A stretch of DNA of 55,826 nucleotides from positions 1-55,826 of the forward strand of contig JAFVTS010000036.1 in NCBI GenBank assembly GCA_017503105.1, given 5' to 3'. Positions within the stretch are counted from its first letter, which is position 1; each line of letters starts with the position of its first letter. The position numbers were made by a program, and so were the translations under genes. This DNA comes from Clostridia bacterium. GTDB lineage: Bacteria > Bacillota > Clostridia > Oscillospirales > CAG-272. The notes under the pieces were generated by a model that saw only the letters and a program-made list of their open reading frames with translations, was not told the DNA's origin and ran no database searches. Shown one piece after another: positions 16,205 to 24,678 of this stretch.

Positions 16205-17398
16205 TTATTCCGTTGTGTAGTTGTCGAAGTAACCCTGAATGTAGACGATGGGGGTACCCTTGTCGCCCGAGCCCGAGGTAAGGTCGCAGAGCGAGCCTAT
16301 AAGGTCGGTAAGACGTCTTGGCGTAGTGCCCTCGGAGATCATATTACCGACAAGATCGCCGTCCTTTTCGTGGATCTTCGTCTTGATGGCTTCTTTAAGC
16401 GCGTCGCCCGAAAGATCTGCAAAATCATTATCCGCAAGGTACTTGAGCTTAAGCTCGTTGGGAGTTCCTTCAAGCCCCTTGGTATAAGCGGGAGAAACGA
16501 CGGGGTCGGCGAGCTCCCAGATCTTTCCGATGGGATCCTTGAAAGCACCGTCGCCGTATACCATAACCTCAACGGTCTTGCCCGTCTTTTCCTTGATTTT
16601 CGCCTGAATGGTCTCAACGAGATCCTGGCAATCTCTCGGGAAGAGCTTTACCGTGTCCTCGGTCGCCTTGTTAGAGCCGAGAAGACCGTAATTCTCGTTA
16701 TATCCGGAGCCGTTAACGGGGGCTGTCATAATCTCGTCAAGTCCGAACACCTTCTCGGCACCTGCCGCGCGAAGGAGTCTTTTCGTTCTCTGACGGGTGT
16801 GGATATCGCAGTTGATGACGTTCTTCGTGTATGCGAGAACTGCTCTTGGGTCGTTTGCGAAGATTATCTCCGCCTCGGCACCGCACTCGGTAATAAGGCT
16901 CTCGTAATATTCAACGTAGTCAACGCCCGTGAATCTGTGCTTTTCGTATCCGAAGAGCTCACGGTATTTCTTGAGGTCGAGCACGTCCTTGTAGGGATCG
17001 ATGCCCATCTCGTCAAGCTTGTCAAGACTGATAAGATGGTTTCCAACCTCGTCGGAGGGGTATGAGAGCATAAGAACTATCTTCTTTGCGCCCTTCGCTA
17101 TACCGCGAAGACATATGGCGAAACGGTTTCTTGAAAGAATAGGGAAGATAACTCCGACGGTCTCGCCTCCAAGCTTTGCTCTGACGTCGTCTGCGATATT
17201 ATCAACAGATGCGTAATTGCCCTGTGCGCGAGCTACGATAGCCTCTGTCATAGCAACTATATCTCTGTCCCTTACCGCAAAGCCGTCATCCGCAGCTGCT
17301 TCAAGCACCGACGCCGTAACTATTTCAACGAGGTCGTCGCCTGCACGGATTATGGGTGCTCTTACACCGCGCGACACTGTGCCTACCATACGACTCAT
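16205..17398 (-). CDS. CofE-like coenzyme F420-0:L-glutamate ligase family protein
   Basis: 397 residues. The start VGTVSRGVRAPIIRAGDDLVEIV, the VGVIFPILSRNRFA segment and the VMVYGDGAFKDPIGKIWE motif match the F420-0 gamma-glutamyl ligase (CofE, PF01996) fold, which adds glutamate to a GTP-activated cofactor in methanogens and actinobacteria. In Clostridia without other F420 genes the homologue is longer (about 400 versus 250 residues) and its real substrate is unknown; no other F420 gene is in this window. Cytoplasmic. Monocistronic with its own promoter and a strong terminator. The family name is well supported, the reaction is not. Confidence 0.8.
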   Translation of the reverse strand: MSRMVGTVSRGVRAPIIRAGDDLVEIVTASVLEAAADDGFAVRDRDIVAMTEAIVARAQGNYASVDNIADDVRAKLGGETVGVIFPILSRNRFAICLRGIAKGAKKIVLMLSYPSDEVGNHLISLDKLDEMGIDPYKDVLDLKKYRELFGYEKHRFTGVDYVEYYESLITECGAEAEIIFANDPRAVLAYTKNVINCDIHTRQRTKRLLRAAGAEKVFGLDEIMTAPVNGSGYNENYGLLGSNKATEDTVKLFPRDCQDLVETIQAKIKEKTGKTVEVMVYGDGAFKDPIGKIWELADPVVSPAYTKGLEGTPNELKLKYLADNDFADLSGDALKEAIKTKIHEKDGDLVGNMISEGTTPRRLTDLIGSLCDLTSGSGDKGTPIVYIQGYFDNYTTE

Positions 17399-17456
17399 AA
17401 TAAAATCCTCCTATATATTGTATGCCCGATATGGGCAAATTTTTTATCACCGTAAT

Positions 17457-17485
17457 ATTATATCACATTATTTTTCAAAAGTAAA
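17457..17485 (-). promoter_or_regulatory. Promoter of the CofE-like gene
   Basis: Minus strand TTTACT (17480-17485), 17-base spacer, TATAAT (17457-17462). A TGCCC-GATAT-GGGCA hairpin (17422-17436) lies in the 5' leader. Confidence 0.6.
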
Positions 17486-17572
17486 GATTTTTTTGCAAAA
17501 AAACTGACTTATTTTTACTTTTTTTAAAAATAAGCCCTCACGTCATATTTTAAAATAACATTTGCCATTTAC

Positions 17573-17601
17573 TTGACAAGTTTCATATAATATGATAAAA
17601 T
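17573..17601 (+). promoter_or_regulatory. Promoter of the Na+/Ca2+ exchanger gene
   Basis: TTGACA (17573-17578), exactly 17 bases, TAAAAT (17596-17601); 41 bases before the start codon. Confidence 0.75.
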
Positions 17602-17642
17602 GTAGGTGTTTATTATAAATTATAGCTTGAATGGAGATTTTT

Positions 17643-18632
17643 ATGTTTGATTCACTTTGTCTTTTTGCCTTTGGACTCATCTTGCTCATAAAGGGCGGCG
17701 ATATGTTCGTTGACGGAGCATCCAATATCGCCAAGCGCTTTCATCTTCCCGAGCTTCTGATAGGAGCGACCGTCGTTTCGATAGGAACGACGCTTCCCGA
17801 GGTTATGGTGTCGTCAATAGCGGCGGCAGGCGGCTCGGGCGGTATAGCCTACGGTAACGCTCTCGGCTCTATAATTTGCAACACGGCGCTCATTGCCGCC
17901 ATAACCTTGTCCGTAAAGCCGGGAAAGGCTGACAGGAGCACTATGGTCCTGCCCGTTTGCTTCTTCTTCGGCTCTGCCGTATTCTATGCCGCTTGCGCTT
18001 ATTTCCTCGGCGGCTTCCCGCTTTGGTCGGGCATAGTTCTGCTTTCGGCGTTCGCCGTCTATATGGTGCTTACCGTATTGCAGATGAAAAGAGCTCCCGC
18101 GGCTCCCGAGGGCGCGGACGTATCGCTTCCCGAAGCAGAGGAGAGCGTCGAAGGCTCTTTTATAAAGGATATTATCTGGCTTGTAGCGGGTGCGGCGCTC
18201 ATCGCCCTCGGTGCTATTCTCGTTAAAGACAATGCGGAATTTATCGCAGCCGAGATCGGAATTCCTTCCTCCGTTATCGGAATCACTATCGTCGCGATAG
18301 GAACGTCCTTGCCTGAGCTCGTTACTGCTATAACAGCTCTTGCCAAAGGTCACGGGGCACTCTCGCTCGGTAATATAATCGGTGCAAACCTCTTTAATCT
18401 CGTTCTCGTTTCGGGCGCGGCTATAACCATCGCTCCCTTCGATCTTCCGAGCGCTATGACCGTGGGCGGAATAAACGCCTCTCTCGTCATCGACATTCCC
18501 GTCGCCTTTGCCGTAATGCTTATTCTCACCGTCCCCGCTCTTATCAGACAAAAGCTCTCAAGAGTGCAGGGAATAACGCTGCTTCTCATCTACGCGGCGT
18601 TCACGGCTTCTCAGTTCGTGCTTGCTATGTAA
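17643..18632 (+). CDS. CaCA-family calcium/sodium antiporter (YrbG-like)
   Basis: 329 residues from ATG 17643, with GGAGA at 17633-17637 placed for this ATG. Ten or so membrane helices in two homologous halves. Each half carries the alpha-repeat: GATVVSIGTTLPEVMVS with GNALGSIICN, and GITIVAIGTSLPELVTA with GNIIGANLFN, whose acidic residues (Glu in LPE) bind Ca2+/Na+. The halves are joined by an acidic cytoplasmic loop (about 145-175). It exports Ca2+ in exchange for Na+ (or H+) at the plasma membrane. Monocistronic, strong promoter, terminator at 18650. Confidence 0.92.
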   Translation: MFDSLCLFAFGLILLIKGGDMFVDGASNIAKRFHLPELLIGATVVSIGTTLPEVMVSSIAAAGGSGGIAYGNALGSIICNTALIAAITLSVKPGKADRSTMVLPVCFFFGSAVFYAACAYFLGGFPLWSGIVLLSAFAVYMVLTVLQMKRAPAAPEGADVSLPEAEESVEGSFIKDIIWLVAGAALIALGAILVKDNAEFIAAEIGIPSSVIGITIVAIGTSLPELVTAITALAKGHGALSLGNIIGANLFNLVLVSGAAITIAPFDLPSAMTVGGINASLVIDIPVAFAVMLILTVPALIRQKLSRVQGITLLLIYAAFTASQFVLAM

Positions 18633-18649
18633 AAATGCCTGATATAACG

Positions 18650-18688
18650 AATGACTGCCCTTTTAATTCGGGGCAGTCATTTATGTTT
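18650..18688. terminator. Terminator between the exchanger and the AraC gene
   Basis: AATGACTGCCC / GGGCAGTCATT stem, then TTATGTTTT; its right arm overlaps the last codons of the convergent AraC gene. Confidence 0.75.
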
Positions 18689-19423
18689 TCGGAATACAAA
18701 TCCGCGCCGCTTTGCCGCTTTCCAAAATCCCGTGTATGAGCGGTAGCCTATGTACTCGGCAATATCGTATAAGGACATACGTCCGTTTTCGTAAAGCTCC
18801 TTGGCAAGCGTAAGTCGAGTGTCTGCCAACGCGTCTCGGAAAGTCTTTCCCGTATGTATGATCACAAGCCGCTCGGCTTGCCTTTCGGAGAGATGAAGAT
18901 GGGTCGCAAGATCTTGCAGGTGCAGATCCTCTGAGTAACGCAAATTGAAAAACGTTTCTATTTGTATCGACGGGTCGGTTATTTCTGTCGGGCGAACGGT
19001 GTTCTTTGGTAAAAAAAACGCAAGCAATACGGATAGATACGTTAGAAGCAGCGTGTAGTTATCCGTATTGACGCAGTGTCCGTGCTCGTGAGTTATAAGG
19101 CTCGCAAAATCTTCTCGCAACGGGACGCAGTGAAATTCCTTGACTTCGATATCGGCAAGAAAAGGAATGTGCGTCACGTTTTCATCACGCGATATCATAG
19201 CGTGATAAGTGTTTGGCGGCACGATGCAGACAGCGTCTTTCAGTCTGTGAGTTGTGCCGTTACACGAAAATTCGGCGTTACCGCCGGAAAAGAGATGTAT
19301 CTCGGAATAAGGGTGCTTGTGAAGAGTGGCGGTGAAATTTTCATCCTTCGGGTTGAAAAATCCATTCTGCAAAAACAAGCGGTATTCGCGTGATGCAATC
19401 TGTATCGTCAATTCTTTTGTCAT
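18677..19423 (-). CDS. AraC-family transcriptional regulator adjacent to nanA
   Basis: 248 residues. N-terminal cupin (about 25-100; HKHPYSEIHLFSGGNAEFSCNG, IVPPNTYHAM) and C-terminal AraC helix-turn-helix pair (LQDLATHLHLSERQAERLVI; LYDIAEYIGYRSYTGFWKA). Divergent from nanA; the two promoters face each other in a 213-bp gap, so control of sialic acid catabolism is the simplest role (inference). Promoter at 19525-19553 on the minus strand. Confidence 0.88.
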   Translation of the reverse strand: MTKELTIQIASREYRLFLQNGFFNPKDENFTATLHKHPYSEIHLFSGGNAEFSCNGTTHRLKDAVCIVPPNTYHAMISRDENVTHIPFLADIEVKEFHCVPLREDFASLITHEHGHCVNTDNYTLLLTYLSVLLAFFLPKNTVRPTEITDPSIQIETFFNLRYSEDLHLQDLATHLHLSERQAERLVIIHTGKTFRDALADTRLTLAKELYENGRMSLYDIAEYIGYRSYTGFWKAAKRRGFVFRKHK

Positions 19424-19471
19424 ATAATTTCCTATTCCGACATTATTTTTTTACGATGTCCGTTATGGATA

Positions 19472-19500
19472 TTGCTAAAAAACGCAAGCGGATGTATAAT
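19472..19500 (+). promoter_or_regulatory. Promoter of nanA with an overlapping inverted repeat
   Basis: TTGCTA (19472-19477), 17-base spacer, TATAAT (19495-19500). GCTAAAA (19474-19480) and TTTTAGC (19500-19506) form an inverted repeat that spans the whole promoter and could be an operator. Predicted leader is about 130 bases before the nanA start. Confidence 0.6.
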
Positions 19501-19524
19501 TTTAGCGGATGATCAAGTGTTTTC

Positions 19525-19553
19525 ATTATATCATATGAAAATACAAAAGTCAA
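19525..19553 (-). promoter_or_regulatory. Promoter of the nanA-adjacent AraC gene
   Basis: Minus strand TTGACT (19548-19553), 17 bases, TATAAT (19525-19530). It points toward the nanA promoter, so the two predicted transcripts overlap at their 5' ends. TTTTCAT (19520-19526) and ATGAAAA (19535-19541) form an inverted repeat over the -10. Confidence 0.65.
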
Positions 19554-19636
19554 TCAAGTTAATGAAAGTAAGTGCTTGCAATCGGTACGGCGTTACATTT
19601 AACCGTATTCCGAGCGCACACGGTTGGAGGGCAATG

Positions 19637-20518
19637 ATGAATTTCAAAGGTGTAATTCCCGCGTTGGTAACGCCGCTCGATGAAAACGAGCGCGTTAAGG
19701 TCGATGTGCTTCGCGATCTTATAGAATACCTGATAGGTAAGGGTGCTGACGGATTCTACGTAGGAGGCGCAACGGGAGAAGGGATAAATCTTCGCATCGA
19801 AGAGCGCGAGAGGCTTTGTGAACACGCCGTCGCCGCCGTTGACGGACGAGTTCCCGTTATCGTGCAGGTGGCAGCGGGGAATATATACGACGTTATAAGA
19901 CTCGCAAAGCACGCAGAGGCAAGCGGCGCAAATTCCGTGTCGGCGACGGCTCCGCTTTTCTTCAAGTATACCGAAGAGGATATATATAATTACTATAAGG
20001 CTATCTCGGATGCCGTGCACGTTCCCGTGATGATATACTATAACCCGAACGCGGGTTTTAATTTTACTGCGGATTTCGTTGCGCGTATGTTCCGTGAGAT
20101 AGAAAACGTGACAGCGATTAAATGGACGTCCTCATCGTACCACGAGATGATCCGATTGAAGGATCTGACAAACGGTGAGATGAATATTATCAACGGTCCT
20201 GATGAAATGCTTCTTATGGGGCTTATGGCGGGTGCTGACGGAGGCATAGGAACGACTTATAATATAATTTTCGATGAGATAAAAGAGATATATACGAGCT
20301 TTCGGTTGGGTGACCTCCAAGGAGCGCAAAACGCGCAAAAACGAGCTGATAGAATAATTCATTCGTTGGTAAAGAACGCCACCATTCCGGCAACGAAAGC
20401 GGTGCTTGAAAGGATGGGATTCGCGGTAGGTAACGCGACCTTCCCGATGCGCCGTTATACCGAAAGTGAAAAGGATATAATTTTCTCAGATCTGCTGAAA
20501 GCGGGATTAAAAACGTAA
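19637..20518 (+). CDS. nanA: N-acetylneuraminate lyase (sialic acid aldolase)
   Basis: 293 residues from ATG 19637, 6 bases after GGAGG; upstream in-frame codons lie in the leader. Class I aldolase of the DHDPS/NAL family: GGATGEG (43-49) binds the carboxylate, Tyr135 in IYYNPN is the proton shuttle, Lys162 in AIKWTS forms the Schiff base, and NGPDEMLLMG...DGGIGTTYN matches NanA rather than DapA. It splits N-acetylneuraminate into N-acetylmannosamine and pyruvate in the cytoplasm. No nanE/nanK or sialic acid transporter is seen nearby, so the rest of the pathway must be elsewhere. Terminator at 20577. Confidence 0.9.
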   Translation: MNFKGVIPALVTPLDENERVKVDVLRDLIEYLIGKGADGFYVGGATGEGINLRIEERERLCEHAVAAVDGRVPVIVQVAAGNIYDVIRLAKHAEASGANSVSATAPLFFKYTEEDIYNYYKAISDAVHVPVMIYYNPNAGFNFTADFVARMFREIENVTAIKWTSSSYHEMIRLKDLTNGEMNIINGPDEMLLMGLMAGADGGIGTTYNIIFDEIKEIYTSFRLGDLQGAQNAQKRADRIIHSLVKNATIPATKAVLERMGFAVGNATFPMRRYTESEKDIIFSDLLKAGLKT

Positions 20519-20576
20519 AAGATTAAAAAATTCGCAAAATTTAAACATTAAAATCGGTTGAATGCGCTCAAAGCAA

Positions 20577-20617
20577 AGGCGGAAGCACTGTAATACGGTG
20601 CCTCCGCCTGTTTTTTA
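20577..20617 (+). terminator. Rho-independent terminator of nanA
   Basis: AGGCGGAAGCAC / GTGCCTCCGCCT stem followed by TTTTTTATT. Confidence 0.9.
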
Positions 20618-20709
20618 TTCGGTCATCCCTAAATGCGATAACCACTTTTCGTTCGGTTATGTCAAAATGATGCGATCCCGTCGGTCGTAGTGATCAAAAC
20701 GCCGTTTTA

Positions 20710-22251
20710 TTAAAGCCTTATTCTCAGCGCGGGAACGATGCCGACGTGATTGAAGTGGACGCCGTCGCCTATCTTGTTGATAAATCCCGTGTCGCTTACC
20801 TGACGGGCGTAGTATTCTTTATCATAAGGGGATCTTAGCCACCACCAACCGTAAGCGCCTTGGGAGCGCGCGTATTCGCTCATCTTTTTCTTCCTTGCGG
20901 CGTCGTGGGTGTAAGCTTCGGAAAAGCCGTATCCTGAATTCGTGACCTCCGCAAAGGATGCGAGGAATATCTTGTCGTAGGTGTTCTCGCACGCATACGG
21001 GTTATTGGGGTCCTCCGAGCTTGCCGCGCTGTTATCAACGAGCGTCGTTTCTATTATTGCTTGCTCAAGCTCCGAGAAAGCGGTGTTCATAAACGTTTCG
21101 TTGAGCCAGGCGCGTATCGTGCTCTCGGCGTAATTGTTCAAGTAACTTCCGTTTTTGTAATCGAATTCCTGAGCGTCGATTATCATATCGCAAAGAATGA
21201 ACGCAACACCGTTTTCTTCGGAAAGCACGGTCCAGCTGATGGGATCGTGTCTGAACCAATAAATTGCGTTTTTCGTATATTTGCTATCGTCCTGGTAAGT
21301 GCTGCTCTTTTCGGAAACGTGACTCGGCGGGTCGGGGAGGAAGGGACGGTAGGATGAGAAGAACACGCCTCGGTAAAGCTCGCCCTCGTGCTCGATGTCA
21401 ATGTACCACATATAATCGGCGGCAATTCCCCTTATGTAGTAACCGTAAGATATCCAATCTCCGCTGTTTTCGCTCTTGGGCTCTCCGCCCGCTTTGTTGT
21501 AGAGCGCGTTAATAATAGGAAAGTCGGTTATCCTCGTCTGTGGGTACGTGCCGAAGAGGATCTTGTTGCCCTCGCGGACGTAAAGCTGTACGTCGCCGCA
21601 TCTTTCACAGGTCTTTCCTTCGTAGGAGTGTGCCGCGGGGATGACCACCTCTTCGCGCGAGAGCTCTTTTCCGCAATACTCGCAGAGCTTTATCAAGGCG
21701 TAAGAGCCGTCTTCTTCGCAGGTTTCTTCCTTTATTATTTCTTTTGCGGGAGCAAGAGCCTTATGATCCGTCATTTCGAGCTCTTCGTAAGTCGTGTAAT
21801 CACAGCGTGAGCAGGTGACGTACGAGTACCAGCCTATATCGCTGCAAGTCGGTGTTTGCCCTGCGTGCTGTACTTCGTCGTGACCGAGGGGGTCTATTGC
21901 CAAAGAAGCACTTACTCCGCAAGAGCATTTTCTTGATTTTTTACCTTCCTCCGTGCAGGTGGGCTCAAGCAAGGTCTCCCACTCGCCAAAGGCGTGGACG
22001 TGCTCCTCCGTGCCTGCGCCGCCCTCGTTTCCGTCGCCTTTTCCGCTTTCGGTTCCCGTTCCGCTGCCGCCTTGGCTTCCCGTTCCGTTTTCACCGTCGG
22101 TATTACCCGAGCTCGGCGAGCCCGTCGAGCTTTCGGTACCGTTTCCGAGGACCGCGCCTTCGCCGCTTTCGTCTTCTCCGCAAGCGACAAAGCTAAGCGT
22201 AAGTGCCAAAAGGCATACGGCAAGGAGCGTTATGCGTACGATCTTTTTCAT
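20710..22251 (-). CDS. Surface lipoprotein with Gly/Ser/Thr linker, Cys-rich repeats and a DUF6273-like domain
   Basis: 513 residues. The signal peptide ends in FVAC (lipidated Cys24), then a Gly-Ser-Thr-Glu linker (25-85), two to three CxxxG...CxxC-type Cys-rich repeats with conserved His (about 86-225; CTEEGKKSRKCSCG, CSRCDYT, CEYCGKEL, CERCGD), and a C-terminal domain (about 230-513) with ISWTVLSEENG, YAESTIRAWLNETF, WWLRSP and GIVPALRIRL, typical of DUF6273 surface proteins. Likely an extracellular binding domain on a flexible stalk, possibly metal-stabilised. Its start lies 1 base past the stop of the upstream esterase, so translation is coupled and it is the last gene of an esterase-esterase-lipoprotein operon. 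Function unknown. Confidence 0.8.
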   Translation of the reverse strand: MKKIVRITLLAVCLLALTLSFVACGEDESGEGAVLGNGTESSTGSPSSGNTDGENGTGSQGGSGTGTESGKGDGNEGGAGTEEHVHAFGEWETLLEPTCTEEGKKSRKCSCGVSASLAIDPLGHDEVQHAGQTPTCSDIGWYSYVTCSRCDYTTYEELEMTDHKALAPAKEIIKEETCEEDGSYALIKLCEYCGKELSREEVVIPAAHSYEGKTCERCGDVQLYVREGNKILFGTYPQTRITDFPIINALYNKAGGEPKSENSGDWISYGYYIRGIAADYMWYIDIEHEGELYRGVFFSSYRPFLPDPPSHVSEKSSTYQDDSKYTKNAIYWFRHDPISWTVLSEENGVAFILCDMIIDAQEFDYKNGSYLNNYAESTIRAWLNETFMNTAFSELEQAIIETTLVDNSAASSEDPNNPYACENTYDKIFLASFAEVTNSGYGFSEAYTHDAARKKKMSEYARSQGAYGWWWLRSPYDKEYYARQVSDTGFINKIGDGVHFNHVGIVPALRIRL

Positions 22252-22252
22252 C

Positions 22253-23377
22253 TTAATTGCCTCTGCTTCTTTCTTTTATCTTTTTTTCGATAAAGTCCAT
22301 ATAGACGTTCCAATCCTCGCGCGAGAGGTAGTGAAGACCCTTTCTTATCTGATAGCAGGAATCTCCCTCGCCGAGAACGGTCTTTGCCTTCGGGAAGGCG
22401 TCGCCGTATATAAGTCCCTTCATACCGTAGAGCCGATAGACGGAGTTAGCGCTCGCGCAACCGAGAAATTCGCACTCGGGACCTGCCCAAAGGTCTTCCT
22501 CCGCGCTTCCTATAATTATATGTCTTGGAGGAATAAGGGCTGTAAGGAAGTTCTGGTCAAAGTTCTTTTTCTCGGGTCTTACCTCTTCTTTATATCTCGG
22601 ACAGAACCAGAAGGGGAATTTGTACGTTATCTTCTCTATGCTCTCGCCGAGATTGCCGCGCGATATTGCGGCACCCGAACAGCCCGAGTCGTTGGAGATC
22701 GCGTACTTGAATCTTTCGTCGTACGCAGCGGTGACCAGAGCGGTCTTTCCGAGCCTTGAGTGTCCGATGACCGCAACGTTGTCAGCGTCGATCTCGGGGC
22801 GAGTTCTGATGTAGTCCATAACTCGCATCGCCGCCCAAGCCCACATCATTATCTTTCCGCTTGCGTTTTTCTTGGTCCGTGATCTTCCGAGATACTTTGC
22901 GCACTTGTCGTCGAAGTCGTCGTTATCGCTCGTCACGTCATTGTAGCAGAACGAAAAGACCGCAAAGCCTCTGTCTATGATCTCCTCGGTCGGGCGGTAT
23001 CTGTCAGGCTCGTCGGAGCGGAAGTTTATATGTACGAAGGCGGGTATCTTCCCCGATACGCCTCTTGGAATCGCGGCTCTTGCGGGGAAGGAGAAACGGT
23101 GCTTGCCGATGCGGAAATTAAAGGTGAGGTCTTCGCTTATTGCCTTTCCCGCACAGAAATCCTTCGCGCTGATGATTGCGTGCACGCCCGGCACCGAGTC
23201 AACGCTCATCTCATCGGGGATGGGCGGCAGAAGTCCGTATTCGTTTTCTTCAAGAAATTTCTTCAGATATTCTCTGTGAGCCTTCATATCGGCGGCAGTT
23301 TCTACCGCTTTTCCGTCTTCTTTTACGAGCGCGCTCGGAACCGCACGCTCAAGAAGCTCTCTTTCTACAAGATCCAT
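22253..23377 (-). CDS. CE15-like alpha/beta-hydrolase esterase, copy 1
   Basis: 374 residues from the ATG at 23377 with AGAGAG upstream (a longer frame would need a TTG start). Alpha/beta hydrolase with the nucleophile Ser207 in GHSRLGKTA, which matches the GxSRxGK elbow of glucuronoyl esterases (CE15), a following FKYAISNDSGCSGAAISRG block and the late histidine in LHYLSREDW. Probably hydrolyses an ester on a plant-polysaccharide fragment; no signal peptide, so on imported material. Tandem paralogue of the next gene upstream (39 bases apart), with long identical blocks. Part of a three-gene operon. Confidence 0.8.
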   Translation of the reverse strand: MDLVERELLERAVPSALVKEDGKAVETAADMKAHREYLKKFLEENEYGLLPPIPDEMSVDSVPGVHAIISAKDFCAGKAISEDLTFNFRIGKHRFSFPARAAIPRGVSGKIPAFVHINFRSDEPDRYRPTEEIIDRGFAVFSFCYNDVTSDNDDFDDKCAKYLGRSRTKKNASGKIMMWAWAAMRVMDYIRTRPEIDADNVAVIGHSRLGKTALVTAAYDERFKYAISNDSGCSGAAISRGNLGESIEKITYKFPFWFCPRYKEEVRPEKKNFDQNFLTALIPPRHIIIGSAEEDLWAGPECEFLGCASANSVYRLYGMKGLIYGDAFPKAKTVLGEGDSCYQIRKGLHYLSREDWNVYMDFIEKKIKERSRGN

Positions 23378-23416
23378 AACAAAACTCTCTTTCAAAATAT
23401 AGTTTTCACGGTGGAT

Positions 23417-24508
23417 TTAACGCCCCGACATTTTGCTTTCAATAAAGTCCATATAGACGTTCCAATCCTCGCGGGAGAGGAAGTGCGGACCTTTTCTTAC
23501 GTGATAGAAAGAGTCGCCGTCCGCGAGCACCGTTTTTGCCTCAGGATAATCTTCGCCGTACACGAGTCCCTTCATTCCGTATATCCCGTAAACCGAGTTT
23601 GCGCTCGCGCACCCGAGAAATTCGCTCTTCGGATCCGCCCAAGCGTCGTCCTCTGCGCTGCCGACGAGCAGATGCCTTGGCGGTATGAGCGCGGTTAAAT
23701 AATTCTGGTCGAAGCATTTGCTCTGCGCCTCGGCGTCGTCCTTATACCTCGGACAGAACCAGAACGGGAAGCTTTGCGTTATACGCTCTGTCGACTCACC
23801 CGTTTTGCCTCGGCTTATAGCTGCGCCCGAGCAACCCGAATCGTTTGATACGGCGTATTTGAATCTTTCGTCAAACGCCGCTGTGACCAGAGCGGTTTTT
23901 CCAAGTCTTGAATGACCGATCACGGCAACGTTTTCTGCGTCTATCTCGGGAAGAGTTTCTATGTAATCCATAACTCTCATAGCTGCCCACGCCCACATCA
24001 TTATCTTGCCGCTCGCGTTCTTTTTTCTGCGAGAGGGACCGAGATAAGCCGCGCATTTGTCCTTGAAATCGCCGTTATCCGCAGTCACGTCGCTGTGACA
24101 GAATGAAAAGACGGCAAAGCCCCTGTCGGTTATCTCCTCTGTCGGCTGAAAGTGATCCGGAGTATTAGCGGAGAAGTTTATATGCACGAAAGCGGGCACC
24201 TTTTTATCGCTTTTCGGAATAGCGGAGCGAACGGGGAAGGAGAATTCAACACCGTCCACGGTGCAAACGAAATCAAGGCTTTCGCTCGTCACCTTTCCCG
24301 CACAGAAGTTGGGTATACCCGGTTTCTTTTCGACCCTTAAATGCTCGGGGCGTGAGGGCAGGGTGCCGTATTCGTTTTCGGCGAGAATTTTCTTTAACTC
24401 CTCGCGGCGCTTTTGCATCTGCTTTTCCGTTTTTACCTCTATGCCTCGGTTGCTTACGAGCGCACTCGGAACACCGCGGCGCTCAAGCTCGGTTGATACG
24501 AAGTCCAT
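23417..24508 (-). CDS. CE15-like alpha/beta-hydrolase esterase, copy 2
   Basis: 363 residues from the ATG at 24508, preceded by GGAGG at 7 bases. The same fold and motifs as the downstream paralogue: nucleophile Ser in GHSRLGKTALVTAA, AVSNDSGCSGAAISRG, PPRHLLVGSAEDDAW and the C-terminal FLSREDWNVYMDFIE. The two proteins align over their full length with the strongest identity around the Ser elbow and the C-terminal third, so this is a tandem duplication with divergence concentrated in the N-terminal 100 residues, perhaps giving different substrates. First gene of the operon. Confidence 0.8.
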   Translation of the reverse strand: MDFVSTELERRGVPSALVSNRGIEVKTEKQMQKRREELKKILAENEYGTLPSRPEHLRVEKKPGIPNFCAGKVTSESLDFVCTVDGVEFSFPVRSAIPKSDKKVPAFVHINFSANTPDHFQPTEEITDRGFAVFSFCHSDVTADNGDFKDKCAAYLGPSRRKKNASGKIMMWAWAAMRVMDYIETLPEIDAENVAVIGHSRLGKTALVTAAFDERFKYAVSNDSGCSGAAISRGKTGESTERITQSFPFWFCPRYKDDAEAQSKCFDQNYLTALIPPRHLLVGSAEDDAWADPKSEFLGCASANSVYGIYGMKGLVYGEDYPEAKTVLADGDSFYHVRKGPHFLSREDWNVYMDFIESKMSGR

Positions 24509-24615
24509 TCTTATTACCTCCGACAGTACGTAAGTTTTTACACTTGAATTATACAATATCTATCCACGAAAGTCAAGCGGATTTTGCGCATTTTAGGGTG
24601 CTTTGAAGAATATGT

Positions 24616-24644
24616 TTGACTTTTTTCTTTTCGCGTGTTAAAAT
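24616..24644 (+). promoter_or_regulatory. Promoter of cca
   Basis: TTGACT (24616-24621), 17-base spacer, TAAAAT (24639-24644); 34 bases before the start codon. Confidence 0.7.
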
Positions 24645-24678
24645 ATAAGTATTAAGGACTTTAAGAAAGGGGCGCTTT

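Noticed and set aside
16121-17065. 314-codon open frame antisense to the CofE-like gene
   Set aside because: Opposite strand of a conserved protein with promoter and terminator; no independent start signals.
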